Shown here piece after piece: positions 30,368 to 38,960 of a DNA stretch of 64,000 nt. Both the position numbers and the translations under genes were made by a program. Where the stretch lies: NCBI RefSeq assembly GCF_002002885.1, contig NZ_CP019510.1:1922001-1986000 (forward strand). The letters run 5' to 3'. Positions within the stretch are counted from its first letter, which is position 1. Each line of letters opens with the position of its first letter. Below the pieces are notes generated by a model. That model did not search any database. It was not told the DNA's origin and saw only the letters and a program-made list of their open reading frames with translations. The stretch comes from Janthinobacterium sp. LM6 (GTDB lineage Bacteria > Pseudomonadota > Gammaproteobacteria > Burkholderiales > Burkholderiaceae_D).

Positions 30368-30395
30368 TTGATTGCGAATGATTCTCATTTATAAT
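30368..30395 (+). promoter_or_regulatory. Putative promoter of the hmuSTUV operon
   Basis: TTGATT at 30368-30373 and a perfect TATAAT at 30390-30395, separated by 16 bp. It lies about 68 bp upstream of the hmuS start. Confidence 0.65.
30374..30392 (+). promoter_or_regulatory. Fur box (iron-responsive operator)
   Basis: GCGAATGATTCTCATTTAT matches the 19-bp Fur consensus at 12 positions, with the core AATGAT and TCATT intact. It fills the spacer between the -35 and -10 elements, so Fur bound with iron should block transcription. Confidence 0.7.
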
Positions 30396-30462
30396 TGACT
30401 TCAAGATTCCCCCACCACCAGCCAGCCCATGCCAGCCAGTGTTCGCCTTGAAAGGAGACACC

Positions 30463-31563
30463 GTGACGAGCATGCCCCCTATTTGCAACACCGAGCTGGT
30501 CGCCAGCGAATTTGCCCGCCTGCGCCGCGAGAAAAAAGCCCGCCACCGCGACATCGCCGAGGAACTGGCCATTTCCGAAGGCGAGCTGATCGCCGCGCAC
30601 GCCGGCTTGTCGCTGGCCGATGGCGCCTTGCTGGTCGCCGAGCGCCTGCAGGCCGACTGGCCCGCCATCGTCCAGGCGCTGGAACCGCTGGGCGAAGTCA
30701 TGGCGCTGACGCGCAATGCTTCGTGCGTGCATGAAAAGACGGGTGTCTATCGAAAAGCCAGTCACAACAACCACGTGGGCCTGGTGCTCGGTGGCGACAT
30801 CGACTTGCGCGTGTTTTACCGCCAGTGGGCGCATGGCTTTGCCGTGCGCGAAGTGAACGCGGGCGAACACGAGGTGCAGCGCAGCCTGCAATTTTTCGAT
30901 GCTGCCGGCCATGCCGTGCACAAGATTTTCATGAAGCCGCAAAGCGACCTGGCCGCCTATGACGCGCTGGTGGCGCATTTTGCCGACGCGGACCAGGCGG
31001 CCGGCATCGCCGTGACGGCGCCGGCTGCGCCGTCGGCCGAACTGCCCGACGCGCAGATCGACGTGGCCGGCTTTCGCGCTGCCTGGGCCGATTTGCGCGA
31101 CACGCATGAATTTTTCACCCTGCTGAAAAAATATTCGGTCTCGCGCCTGCAGGGCCTGCGCCTGGCCGAGGCGCGCTTCGTGCAGCAGCTCGACAAATCC
31201 TGCGTGCTCGACCTCCTCAACAGCGCCGCCCTCGAAAAAGTCGCCATCATGGCCTTCGTCGGCAATGCGGGCATGATCCAGATCCATTCGGGGCCCGTGC
31301 ACAAGATCGCCGTGATGGGGCCGTGGATCAATGTCCTCGATGCGCGCTTCAACCTGCATTTGCGCGAAGATCATATCGCCAGCGCCTGGGTGGTGAAAAA
31401 GCCCACCGTCGACGGGCTGGTGACGTCGGTGGAACTGTTCGACGCCAAGGGCGACACCATCGTCATGTTCTTTGGCGAACGCAAGCCGGGCGTACATGAA
31501 CTGTGCGAATGGCGCAATGTCGTCGAGCGCGTGCTGCAGGAGGGCGAACTATGCGCCGCATGA
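30463..31563 (+). CDS. hmuS: Haem-degrading / haem-trafficking factor HmuS (HemS family)
   Basis: 366 residues with the internal duplication typical of HemS/ChuX-like proteins (two halves, each with a GVY...HNN or similar and a LNLHL-type block; e.g. GVYRKASHNNHVGLVL and MIQIHSGPVHKIAVMGPWINVLDARFNLHLRE). It binds cytosolic haem and assists iron release. The start is GTG at 30463, chosen because AAAGGAG is 5 nt upstream; an earlier GTG at 30439 lacks this. It is the first gene of an iron-regulated haem operon. No haem receptor gene is adjacent. Confidence 0.92.
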   Translation: MTSMPPICNTELVASEFARLRREKKARHRDIAEELAISEGELIAAHAGLSLADGALLVAERLQADWPAIVQALEPLGEVMALTRNASCVHEKTGVYRKASHNNHVGLVLGGDIDLRVFYRQWAHGFAVREVNAGEHEVQRSLQFFDAAGHAVHKIFMKPQSDLAAYDALVAHFADADQAAGIAVTAPAAPSAELPDAQIDVAGFRAAWADLRDTHEFFTLLKKYSVSRLQGLRLAEARFVQQLDKSCVLDLLNSAALEKVAIMAFVGNAGMIQIHSGPVHKIAVMGPWINVLDARFNLHLREDHIASAWVVKKPTVDGLVTSVELFDAKGDTIVMFFGERKPGVHELCEWRNVVERVLQEGELCAA

Positions 31564-32486
31564 TCGCCGCCAGCGTGGCGCGCCGCATCGCGCTGAAAAA
31601 AATGGGGGCGGGAGCCCTGGCCCTGGCAGCGCCGATGCAGGTGCTGGCGGCCGTCAGCGACGCCGGCAAGCCGCTGGTCAAGGCGCGGCGCATCGTCAGC
31701 GTGGGCGGCGCCCTGACGGAAATCGTCTACGCGCTCGAGGCGCAGGGCGAACTGGTGGGCGTCGATACCACTTCGCTGTATCCGGCCGTGGCGCAGCAGC
31801 TGCCGCAAGTCGGTTATGCGCGTACCTTGTCGGCCGAGGGGGTGCTGTCGCTGGCGCCCACGCAGCTGATCGCCACCGAGGAGGCGGGGCCGCAAACGGT
31901 GTTGCGTCAGGTGCGCGACGCGGGCGTGCCGGTGGCGGTACTCAGCGCGAATAACAAGTTCGAAGGCTTGCTGGAACGGGTGAAACAGGTGGGCCAGATC
32001 ACGGGACGCGCCGAGCCCGCCGCGCGCCTGGCGCATACCTTGCAGCAGCAATGGAGCGGCGCCCTGGCCAAGGTGCAGCAGCGCCAGCATGCGCCCGTGC
32101 GCGTGCTGTTCATCCTCGCGCATGCGCCGAACCAGGTGATGGTGGGCGGGCGCGAGACGGGCGCCGACGCCATGCTCGCGTACGCGGGTGCCGTCAACGT
32201 GATGGGCGGACAGGGCGGCCAGGGTGGATTCGCCGGCTACAAGCCGCTGACGCCCGAAGCCGTGATCGCCGCGCGGCCCGACCTGGTGCTCGTCACGGAC
32301 CAGGGCTTGAAGGCCTCGGGCGGCGTGGACGGCATCCTGAAACTGCCAGGGCTCGCACAGACCCCGGCCGGGCGCAAGCACCGCATCGTCTCGCTGGAAG
32401 CCATGCTGCTGCTGGGCTTTGGCCCGCGCATGCCGCAGGCGCTGGCCGAACTCGATGCGGCGTTTGCCAAAGCCATGGCCGCATGA
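31551..32486 (+). CDS. hmuT: Haem ABC transporter, periplasmic binding protein HmuT
   Basis: 311 residues, a class III (BtuF/FhuD-like) binding protein. VKARRIVSVGGALTEIVYALE is the conserved start of the mature domain. The signal sequence MRRMIAASVARRIALKKMGAG contains ARRIALKK and resembles a Tat twin-arginine signal, followed by an Ala-rich hydrophobic segment ending QVLAA. The ATG at 31551 has AGGAGGG 5 nt upstream and overlaps hmuS by 13 bp. It hands haem to HmuUV. Confidence 0.92.
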   Translation: MRRMIAASVARRIALKKMGAGALALAAPMQVLAAVSDAGKPLVKARRIVSVGGALTEIVYALEAQGELVGVDTTSLYPAVAQQLPQVGYARTLSAEGVLSLAPTQLIATEEAGPQTVLRQVRDAGVPVAVLSANNKFEGLLERVKQVGQITGRAEPAARLAHTLQQQWSGALAKVQQRQHAPVRVLFILAHAPNQVMVGGRETGADAMLAYAGAVNVMGGQGGQGGFAGYKPLTPEAVIAARPDLVLVTDQGLKASGGVDGILKLPGLAQTPAGRKHRIVSLEAMLLLGFGPRMPQALAELDAAFAKAMAA

Positions 32487-33535
32487 ACGTGGCCTCCCTG
32501 GCGTCCGTCGCTCCCTGGCGCTGGCCACGCTGGGGCGCCGGCGGGCTGCTGGCCGCCGCACTGGCGTGCGGCTTGCTTATCGCCGTGCAGGCGGGCGCCG
32601 TGCCGGTGGCGCTGGCCGACTGGCTTGCGCCGTTGCAGGCTGGCGACGAGGCGCTGTCCGGCGGCGCGTATGTGCTGTGGCATATCCGCCTGCCGCGCGC
32701 CCTGTTTGCCATCCTGATCGGCGCCGCGCTGGCGCTGGCCGGCGGCTTGACGCAAGGGCTGTTCCGCAATCCGCTGGCCGATCCGGGCCTGCTGGGCGTG
32801 AGCAGCGGCGCCGCCTGCGCGGGCGCGGCCACCATCGTCTTTGCCGCCAGCCTGCACGTGGCGCCCGAGCTGCGCGTGTGGCTGCTGCCGGCCGCCGCGT
32901 TTGCCGGCGCCATGCTCATTTGCGTGCTGCTCGACCGGGTCGCCCGCTGGGCCACACCGGGCTCCATCGTCGGCCTGCTGCTGACGGGCGTGGCGCTGAA
33001 CGCCATCACGGTGGCCGTCATGGGCCTGTGCATCTACCTGGCCAGCGACGACCAGTTGCGCACCCTGACTTTCTGGACATTGGGCTCGCTGTCGGCCGGC
33101 AGCTGGCGCCAGGTGGCGGCCTTGCTGGTGGTGCTGGCCGGCGCGCTGTGGGCCACGCGTTTCCTGATGCGTTCCCTGAACGCGCTGGCGCTGGGCGAGG
33201 CGCAGGCCCTGCACGTGGGCATCGACGTGGGCCGGCTGCGCACGCAGGTCATCGTGCTGGTGGCCGTGCTGACGGGTTTTGCCGTCGCCTGGTGCGGCGG
33301 CATCGGCTTCATCGGCCTGATCGCGCCGCACCTGGTGCGCACCTGGCTGGGCGCCGACCAGCGCAAGGTGCTGCCGCTGGCGATGCTGATGGGAGGCTTG
33401 CTGCTGCTGTTGGCCGACACCCTGGCGCGCACGGTCGCCATTCCGGCGGAAGTCCCCGTCGGCATTTTCACGGCCTTGCTGGGCGGGCCATTTTTCCTGA
33501 TGCTGTTGCGGCGCTTCCGCCACGGCACCACCTGA
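32483..33535 (+). CDS. hmuU: Haem ABC transporter permease HmuU
   Basis: 350 residues with about nine to ten hydrophobic segments, FecCD family. Conserved segments: RLPRALFAILIGAALALAGG, GVSSGAACAGAA, and CGGIGFIGLIAPHLVR (coupling helix region) with a C-terminal PAEVPVGIFTALLGGPFF. The ATG at 32483 overlaps the hmuT stop (ATGA). The frame is open further upstream but that part belongs to hmuT. Confidence 0.93.
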   Translation: MNVASLASVAPWRWPRWGAGGLLAAALACGLLIAVQAGAVPVALADWLAPLQAGDEALSGGAYVLWHIRLPRALFAILIGAALALAGGLTQGLFRNPLADPGLLGVSSGAACAGAATIVFAASLHVAPELRVWLLPAAAFAGAMLICVLLDRVARWATPGSIVGLLLTGVALNAITVAVMGLCIYLASDDQLRTLTFWTLGSLSAGSWRQVAALLVVLAGALWATRFLMRSLNALALGEAQALHVGIDVGRLRTQVIVLVAVLTGFAVAWCGGIGFIGLIAPHLVRTWLGADQRKVLPLAMLMGGLLLLLADTLARTVAIPAEVPVGIFTALLGGPFFLMLLRRFRHGTT

Positions 33536-33545
33536 AAGGATGCGC

Positions 33546-34334
33546 ATGACGCCCCTGCTGGAACTCTCCTTCGCCACCACGCAACTGGGCCAGCAGTATT
33601 TCGGCCCCTTCAATCTGCAGGTGGCACCGGGCGAGCGCGTCGCCATCCTCGGCCCCAGCGGCGCTGGCAAGTCGACCCTGTTGAAATTGATGGCGCGCGA
33701 ACTGCAGCCGCAGGCGGGCCAGGTGGTATTCGCCGGCCGGCCGCTGGCGCAGTGGCCGCTGGCCGAACTGGCGCGGCGCCGCGCCGTCCTGCCGCAAGCC
33801 TCGAACGTGGCCTTCGGCTTGCCGTGCGAGCTGGTGATCGGCCTGGGGCGGGTGGCGCGCCTGGCCGACCCGCAGCTGGAGCGGATCGTGCAGGACGCGG
33901 CCGCCCTGGCGCACGCCGCGCATTTGCTGGGCCGCCGCCTGGACACCCTGTCCGGCGGCGAACAGGCGCGGGTGCAGCTGGCGCGCATCTTCGCGCAGAT
34001 GTGGGATGTCGAAGATGGCTTGATACTCGTCGACGAACCGCTGGCGGCGCTCGATCCCGGCCTGCAGTTCGACCTGCTCGACAGCCTGCAGCAGTTTTGC
34101 GCCGCGCGCGGCCACGCCGTCGTCGCCATCCTGCACGACATCAACCACGCCTTGCTGGGCTTCGAGCGGCTGCTGCTCGTGCGTTCGGGCCAGCTGGTCG
34201 CCGACATCGCCAGCGATGCCGGCGCCGTGCCCGCCCTGGCCGCGCTGTACGGCATCGCCCTGACGACGGCGACCAGCAGCGATGGCGACGTGTGCGTCAT
34301 CCCCGCCAGAAGCGCCGTGCGCAGGGCCGCCTGA
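33546..34334 (+). CDS. hmuV: Haem ABC transporter ATP-binding protein HmuV
   Basis: 262 residues. Walker A GPSGAGKST (about 38-46), the signature LSGGEQARVQLARIF, Walker B LILVDEPLAALD, and a switch histidine in AILHDINHAL. The start at 33546 (MTPLLELSFAT) has GAAAGGA about 5 nt upstream; ATG at 33540 is an alternative. It ends the hmuSTUV operon, 21 bp from the convergent gene, with no clear terminator between. Confidence 0.93.
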   Translation: MTPLLELSFATTQLGQQYFGPFNLQVAPGERVAILGPSGAGKSTLLKLMARELQPQAGQVVFAGRPLAQWPLAELARRRAVLPQASNVAFGLPCELVIGLGRVARLADPQLERIVQDAAALAHAAHLLGRRLDTLSGGEQARVQLARIFAQMWDVEDGLILVDEPLAALDPGLQFDLLDSLQQFCAARGHAVVAILHDINHALLGFERLLLVRSGQLVADIASDAGAVPALAALYGIALTTATSSDGDVCVIPARSAVRRAA

Positions 34335-34355
34335 CCGACACATTTATTTACTCGC

Positions 34356-34790
34356 TCACCACACGTCCGCCGCGCGCGGCCGCGCCATCTGGCCGCTGCC
34401 CAGCAGCCACACCATCAGGGCGTCGGCCTGTTCGCGCGTGGCCGCCACCTCCTGCAGGATGCCGAACGCCTTCATGGCGCCGGCCGCCATCGCTTGCAGG
34501 CGCGCGCGCTGCTGCGCGTCCGCCTCGACCGACACCAGACCCCGGCACAGGGCGGCCAGCGCCACCTTGTTGTGCTTGAGCCACAGGCCGCGGCGCTTGC
34601 GGTCGACGTGCGCTTCATCGCTGCGCTCTGCTTCGAACAGCAGGACGAACGGTTCGCCATGGCGCAGCAGGGCGTCCATGTCGTTTTCCCACAGCGGGGC
34701 ATAGCCGGCGACGGCCGTTTCAGGGCGAAAGCGCACGATGGGAAAGTCGCTGACGTCGTGGATGGAAAAATGTGCGGGATTCGGTTTCAT
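34356..34790 (-). CDS. Unknown protein at the end of the EmrAB-type efflux operon
   Basis: 144 residues, soluble, with no signal peptide. The first half contains FPIVRFRPETAVAGYAPLWENDMDALL and FVLLFEAE, the second half is helical and Ala-rich. I do not recognise the family. The ATG at 34790 overlaps the outer-membrane factor gene by four bases, so it is co-translated with the efflux system. A role in pump regulation or substrate handling is only a guess from position. Confidence 0.75.
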   Translation of the reverse strand: MKPNPAHFSIHDVSDFPIVRFRPETAVAGYAPLWENDMDALLRHGEPFVLLFEAERSDEAHVDRKRRGLWLKHNKVALAALCRGLVSVEADAQQRARLQAMAAGAMKAFGILQEVAATREQADALMVWLLGSGQMARPRAADVW

Positions 34791-36226
34791 GGCGTGCTTC
34801 CTTGCGATGGGGTTGAAAAGGCTTGCCAGCCGCCGCCCAGCGCCTTGTAGACCTGGACCAGCGACAGCGAGGCGGTGGCGCGGCTGTCGACCAGCGCCGC
34901 TTCGTTGTTCAATAAGGTGTTTTGCACGTGCAGCACGTTGAGCAAGTCCGTGCCGCCCTGCCGGTACTGCAGTTCCGCGCTGCCTAGCGCCCGGCGTCCC
35001 TGCCTGACGGCTGCATCGAGGCTGGCCTGGCGGCGGGCGTTGGCCTGGTAGCCAGACAGCGCGTCTTCCACTTCGTGCCAGGCGGCCAGCACCGTCTGGC
35101 GGTAGGCGATGGCCGCTTCCTGCTGCTGCGCCTCGCGCAATTGCAGCTTGCCGCGCAGGCGGCCGCCATCGAACAGGGGCACGCTGAAGCCGGGGCCGAA
35201 GGCAAAGCGTTTGGCGTCCCAGCCGATGTCGGACAGCTGCATCGCTTGCAGGCCGATGCTGCCCGACAGCGTGATGCGCGGATAAAAATCGCCTTGCGCC
35301 ACGCCGATGGCGGCCGTGGCCGCGTGCAGCTGCGCTTCGGCGCGGCGGATGTCGGGACGCCGCCCGGCCAGGCCGCTCGGCACGCCCAGCTGCACCTGCA
35401 TGGCCACGGCCGGTATGTCCTTGCCCGCCGCCAGTTCCGCCCGCAAGCCTTGCGGCGGCAGCGCCAGCAGGAGGGCGAGGGCATTGCCCAGGCGCGCTTC
35501 GCGCTGCTGCAGCGGCGGCAGGCGCGCTTCGATGGTGGCCACGTGGGCCGCCGCCTCGGCCTCGTCGAGTTGCGTCGCCGCGCCTTCGCGCAGGCGGATG
35601 CGCGTCAGGTCCAGCGTATGGCGGGCGATATCGAGCAGTTGCTGCGTGATGGCCAGGGTCTGCTGCGCGCCGCGCAACTCGATGTAGTCGCGCGCCGTCT
35701 CGGCCAGCACGGCCAGCAGCACGCCGCGCTGCGTTTCCAGGGCCACGTCGACGTGCGCATCGGCCGCTTCCACTTCGCGCCGCACGCGGCCCCACAAGTC
35801 CAGCTCCCAGGCTGCGTCGAGGTTGCTTTGCCACAAGTTATAGGCGGACTGGCCGTTGTTGCGCGACGGGTCGCTCAAGCCTTGTTCGCTGTTGCGCGCG
35901 CGGCCATAGCTGCCATTTGCGCCCAGCGAGGGGCCTTGCGCGGCGCCCGCCACGCCCCGTGCGGCGCGGCTTTGTTCCAGCCGGCTGCCGGCCGCCAGCA
36001 CGTCGAGGTTGGCGCCGGCGGCGCGCTGCAGCAGCGACGACAGGGTGGTATCGCCGAAGCTGTCCCACCAGCGCTGTTCGAGGGCGGCGTCTTGCTGGGC
36101 GGTGAAACGGGCATCCTGCGCCTGGCGCCATTGCTGTCCCAGCTCGTGGTGCGGGCGCTGGAAGTCGGTGCCGACGCTGGCGCAGCCGGCCAGGCCCAGG
36201 GTCATGATGCAGATCAAGGTTTTCAT
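34787..36226 (-). CDS. Outer-membrane efflux factor lipoprotein (NodT/OprM-type)
   Basis: 479 residues. The lipoprotein signal MKTLICIMTLGLAGCASVG has lipobox LAGC with the modified cysteine at residue 15. The rest shows the duplicated TolC/OprM helical pattern, with family segments such as LDAAWELDLWGRVRREVEAA, PSGLAGRRPDIRRAEAQL and the C-terminal YRQGGTDLLNVL. It forms the outer-membrane channel for the HlyD and MFS components next to it. Four-base overlaps on both sides. Confidence 0.93.
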   Translation of the reverse strand: MKTLICIMTLGLAGCASVGTDFQRPHHELGQQWRQAQDARFTAQQDAALEQRWWDSFGDTTLSSLLQRAAGANLDVLAAGSRLEQSRAARGVAGAAQGPSLGANGSYGRARNSEQGLSDPSRNNGQSAYNLWQSNLDAAWELDLWGRVRREVEAADAHVDVALETQRGVLLAVLAETARDYIELRGAQQTLAITQQLLDIARHTLDLTRIRLREGAATQLDEAEAAAHVATIEARLPPLQQREARLGNALALLLALPPQGLRAELAAGKDIPAVAMQVQLGVPSGLAGRRPDIRRAEAQLHAATAAIGVAQGDFYPRITLSGSIGLQAMQLSDIGWDAKRFAFGPGFSVPLFDGGRLRGKLQLREAQQQEAAIAYRQTVLAAWHEVEDALSGYQANARRQASLDAAVRQGRRALGSAELQYRQGGTDLLNVLHVQNTLLNNEAALVDSRATASLSLVQVYKALGGGWQAFSTPSQGSTP

Positions 36227-37293
36227 CGCGCGCTCACCTGTTGCAGCTGTGGACGGCGCATGGCCGTATCGATGCGCACTTCGGCCGACATGCCCACGCG
36301 CAGGCGGCTGCCGTCATCCTGGCCCGGATCGAGCGCGATCCTGACGGGGATGCGCTGCACCACCTTGGTGAAGTTGCCGGTGGCGTTTTCCGGCGCGATG
36401 GCGGCGAACGTCACGCCCGTGGCGGGCGCGATGCTGTGCACCGTGCCGCGCAGGAGCATGCCCGGATAGGCGTCGACGGCGATGCTGGCGCGCTGGCCCT
36501 GGCGCACGTGGGTCAGCTGGGTTTCCTGCAGGTTGGCGACGATGAAGCTGCGGTTCAATGGCACCACGGCCATCAGGCTGGCGCCGGGCGCCACCAGGGC
36601 GCCGACGCGCGCGGCGCGGCGTCCGACGATGCCGTCGATGGGCGCGTGCAGCTGCGTATGCGACAGATCAAGTTCGGCCCGCTGCAGGCTGGCGCGGGCG
36701 CGCAGCAGGGCCGCTTCGGCCGCGCCTTGCTGCGCCTGCAGAATGTCCGTCTGCTTGCGGGTGGCGACGAGGGCGGCGCGGTTTTGCGCCAGGCGCGCGC
36801 GGCTCACGTCGAAGCGCGATTGCGCCTGCTGGGCGTTTTGCACGCTGCCGGCGCCCTGGCCGGCCAGATGCTGCGAGCGGGCCAGTTCCTGCTGCGCCAG
36901 TTTGTCCTCCGCCTGGTTGGCGTCGACCAGGGTCGTGGCTTGCTCGATCACCGATTGCTGGCGCTGCAGGGTGGCGCGGGCATTGGCCAGCTGCGCCTCG
37001 GCGCCGGCGACTTCGGCGCGGGCCGAGGCGGCGGCGGCCTGGTAGTCGCGGTCGTCGATGCGCGCCAGCAGCTGACCCGCCTTGACAGTCTGGTTGTCTT
37101 CCACCAGCACTTCCCGCACGATGCCGCCCACCTTGGGGGAGAGCACGGTGTAGTCGGCGCTGACGAAGGCGTCGTCGGTGCCTTGTTCTTCGCTGGGCGA
37201 AAACAGCAGTTGCCAGGCACAAAAGGCGAGGGCGCAGGCCAGCAGGGCCAGGCCGAGAAGAAATGCGCGCGAGCGCAGTATGGTTTTTTGCAT
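36223..37293 (-). CDS. Membrane-fusion protein of tripartite MFS pump (EmrA/HlyD family)
   Basis: 356 residues. One N-terminal membrane helix (about 9-30), then the EmrA-type start EEQGTDDAFVSADYTVLSPK, a lipoyl/barrel-sandwich domain (VLVEDNQTVKAGQLLARIDD), a coiled-coil hairpin (about 75-185) rich in Ala/Gln, and a beta-barrel part with LHAPIDGIVGRRAARVG. It bridges the MFS protein and the outer-membrane factor. The ATG at 37293 is 26 bp from the MFS stop. Confidence 0.92.
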   Translation of the reverse strand: MQKTILRSRAFLLGLALLACALAFCAWQLLFSPSEEQGTDDAFVSADYTVLSPKVGGIVREVLVEDNQTVKAGQLLARIDDRDYQAAAASARAEVAGAEAQLANARATLQRQQSVIEQATTLVDANQAEDKLAQQELARSQHLAGQGAGSVQNAQQAQSRFDVSRARLAQNRAALVATRKQTDILQAQQGAAEAALLRARASLQRAELDLSHTQLHAPIDGIVGRRAARVGALVAPGASLMAVVPLNRSFIVANLQETQLTHVRQGQRASIAVDAYPGMLLRGTVHSIAPATGVTFAAIAPENATGNFTKVVQRIPVRIALDPGQDDGSRLRVGMSAEVRIDTAMRRPQLQQVSAR

Positions 37294-37319
37294 GGGGATG
37301 CTCTTTCTTGAAATAAAAG

Positions 37320-38858
37320 TCAGGCTGCGCGCGGCGGATAGACGCGCGTTGGCAGGATGGGAATGATCAAAATCATGGCCAGCGCGATGGCGGCGACAAT
37401 GAGGTACAGGTCGGACGAGGTCAGGGTGACGACTTGCGCATGCATGCGCGCGCTCAAACCAGGACCCAAACCCGCCATGTCCACGGCGGCCGGCAGGTTG
37501 CCCAGGCGTTCGCTGAGCACCGTCGAATGAAAGTGGTTGCGGCGCGTGATCAGCGCGTCGAGCACGCCGGTGGCGACGACGGCCGACATGCCCTTGATGG
37601 TGTTGAACCAGGCCGAGGCGAAAGGGCCGTCCTGCGGCGCCAGGCCCGTGGTGGCCAGCAGCAGCAAGGGAATCACGGCCATCGGTTGCGCAAAGATCTG
37701 CACCGCTTGCAGCAGGTAGAAATGCGTGCGTATCCAGTCCGGCGACATGCGCGCGCCGAGCATGCAGGACAGGGCCAGCAAGGCCAGGCCGATGGCCAGC
37801 ACCCAGCGGCAGTCGACGGCGCGCAGATTGCACAGGGCGGCCACCAGCGGCAGGGCGATCAATTGCGGCAGCGCCACCATCAGCATCACGGGCGCCGTCT
37901 GCAGCGGGCGGTAGGCGTGCACCTGCGCCAGGTAGGACGAGGGAATCAGGATCACGGCCAGCAGCACGAACAGCACGCCGCCCAGGGTCAGCAGGGCGTG
38001 GCTCAGATTGCGCCGCGACAGCAGCTGCAGCTTGAAGAACGGCAGCGGATGCGACCATTCGTTGATAAGGAACAATACCAGCAGCACGGCGCCGCCGCCC
38101 AGCAGCACGCAGATCAGCGGCGAGGCGAACCACGCCAGGCGCTCGCCCTGCAGCAATCCCACCACCAGCATGCTGATGGCGGGCAGGCCCAGCAGCAGGC
38201 CGCGCCAGTCGAATTGACGGAAACGCTCGAGGCGCAGCGGGTCTTGCGGCAAGCCCCACGACACCATCAAGAGGGCGACGATGCTGCCCGGGACGACTTG
38301 CCAGAACGCCCATTGCCAGCCCAGGTACTCGGTCCAGAAGGCGGCCAGCGGCGTGCCCAGGCTGGGGCCGAAAGTGGCGCTCAGCGCATAGCCGCCCAGC
38401 CCATACAGCTTGATGTTCGGCGGCAGGAAGCGCAGCGCCACCGTCATCAGCATGGGCGGCAGGGCGCCGCCGGCCGCGCCCTGCACCACGCGCAGGACGA
38501 TTAGCACGGACAGGTTCGGCGCGAACGGACACAGCACGCCGGCGGCCATGCAGACGATGATGGCGGCGGCCGTCAGGCGGCGCAGCGAGAAAGTGACGGA
38601 GCACCACGGCGCAAATGCCATGGCCGACACCGACGCGGCTGCATACAGGGCGACGAGCCAGCTGGCGTCGTCGCGCGCGATGCCCATGGCGCCGCGGATG
38701 TCGGCCAGTGCGACCTTGGTGATGTTTTCATTCAGGCCGGACACCAGCACGGCCAGCAGCACGCCGGCCAGGCCCGTGGCCAGGCGCAGGCCGAAAATGG
38801 GCGGTGTAGGGGGAGGCGGCGCCGTCGGGACGGCGCCGGGTAGCAGTACAGCGGACAC
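37320..38858 (-). CDS. MFS multidrug efflux permease (EmrB/QacA, DHA2-type)
   Basis: 512 residues with about 14 hydrophobic segments, the DHA2 layout. GLNENITKVALADIRGAMG lies in TM1 and the following loop, and RVVQGAAGGALPPMLM corresponds to the motif in TM4. It uses the proton gradient to move drugs or other small molecules through the adjacent HlyD and NodT partners. It is first in a four-gene minus-strand operon (MFS, adaptor, outer-membrane factor, unknown). The LysR gene upstream on the same strand is the likely regulator. Confidence 0.92.
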   Translation of the reverse strand: MSAVLLPGAVPTAPPPPTPPIFGLRLATGLAGVLLAVLVSGLNENITKVALADIRGAMGIARDDASWLVALYAAASVSAMAFAPWCSVTFSLRRLTAAAIIVCMAAGVLCPFAPNLSVLIVLRVVQGAAGGALPPMLMTVALRFLPPNIKLYGLGGYALSATFGPSLGTPLAAFWTEYLGWQWAFWQVVPGSIVALLMVSWGLPQDPLRLERFRQFDWRGLLLGLPAISMLVVGLLQGERLAWFASPLICVLLGGGAVLLVLFLINEWSHPLPFFKLQLLSRRNLSHALLTLGGVLFVLLAVILIPSSYLAQVHAYRPLQTAPVMLMVALPQLIALPLVAALCNLRAVDCRWVLAIGLALLALSCMLGARMSPDWIRTHFYLLQAVQIFAQPMAVIPLLLLATTGLAPQDGPFASAWFNTIKGMSAVVATGVLDALITRRNHFHSTVLSERLGNLPAAVDMAGLGPGLSARMHAQVVTLTSSDLYLIVAAIALAMILIIPILPTRVYPPRAA

Positions 38859-38960
38859 AGGGAACTCCGTGGATGAGAATCAGTCCACGCAGTATAGGTA
38901 GCCGTTAATCTTGTGAAAATTGATAATTAATGAAGTCTGAATTGCGTCTGGCGCAATGAT

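Noticed and set aside
30439..30462. Earlier GTG start for hmuS
   Set aside because: The strong AAAGGAG lies between the two GTG codons and is correctly spaced only for 30463.
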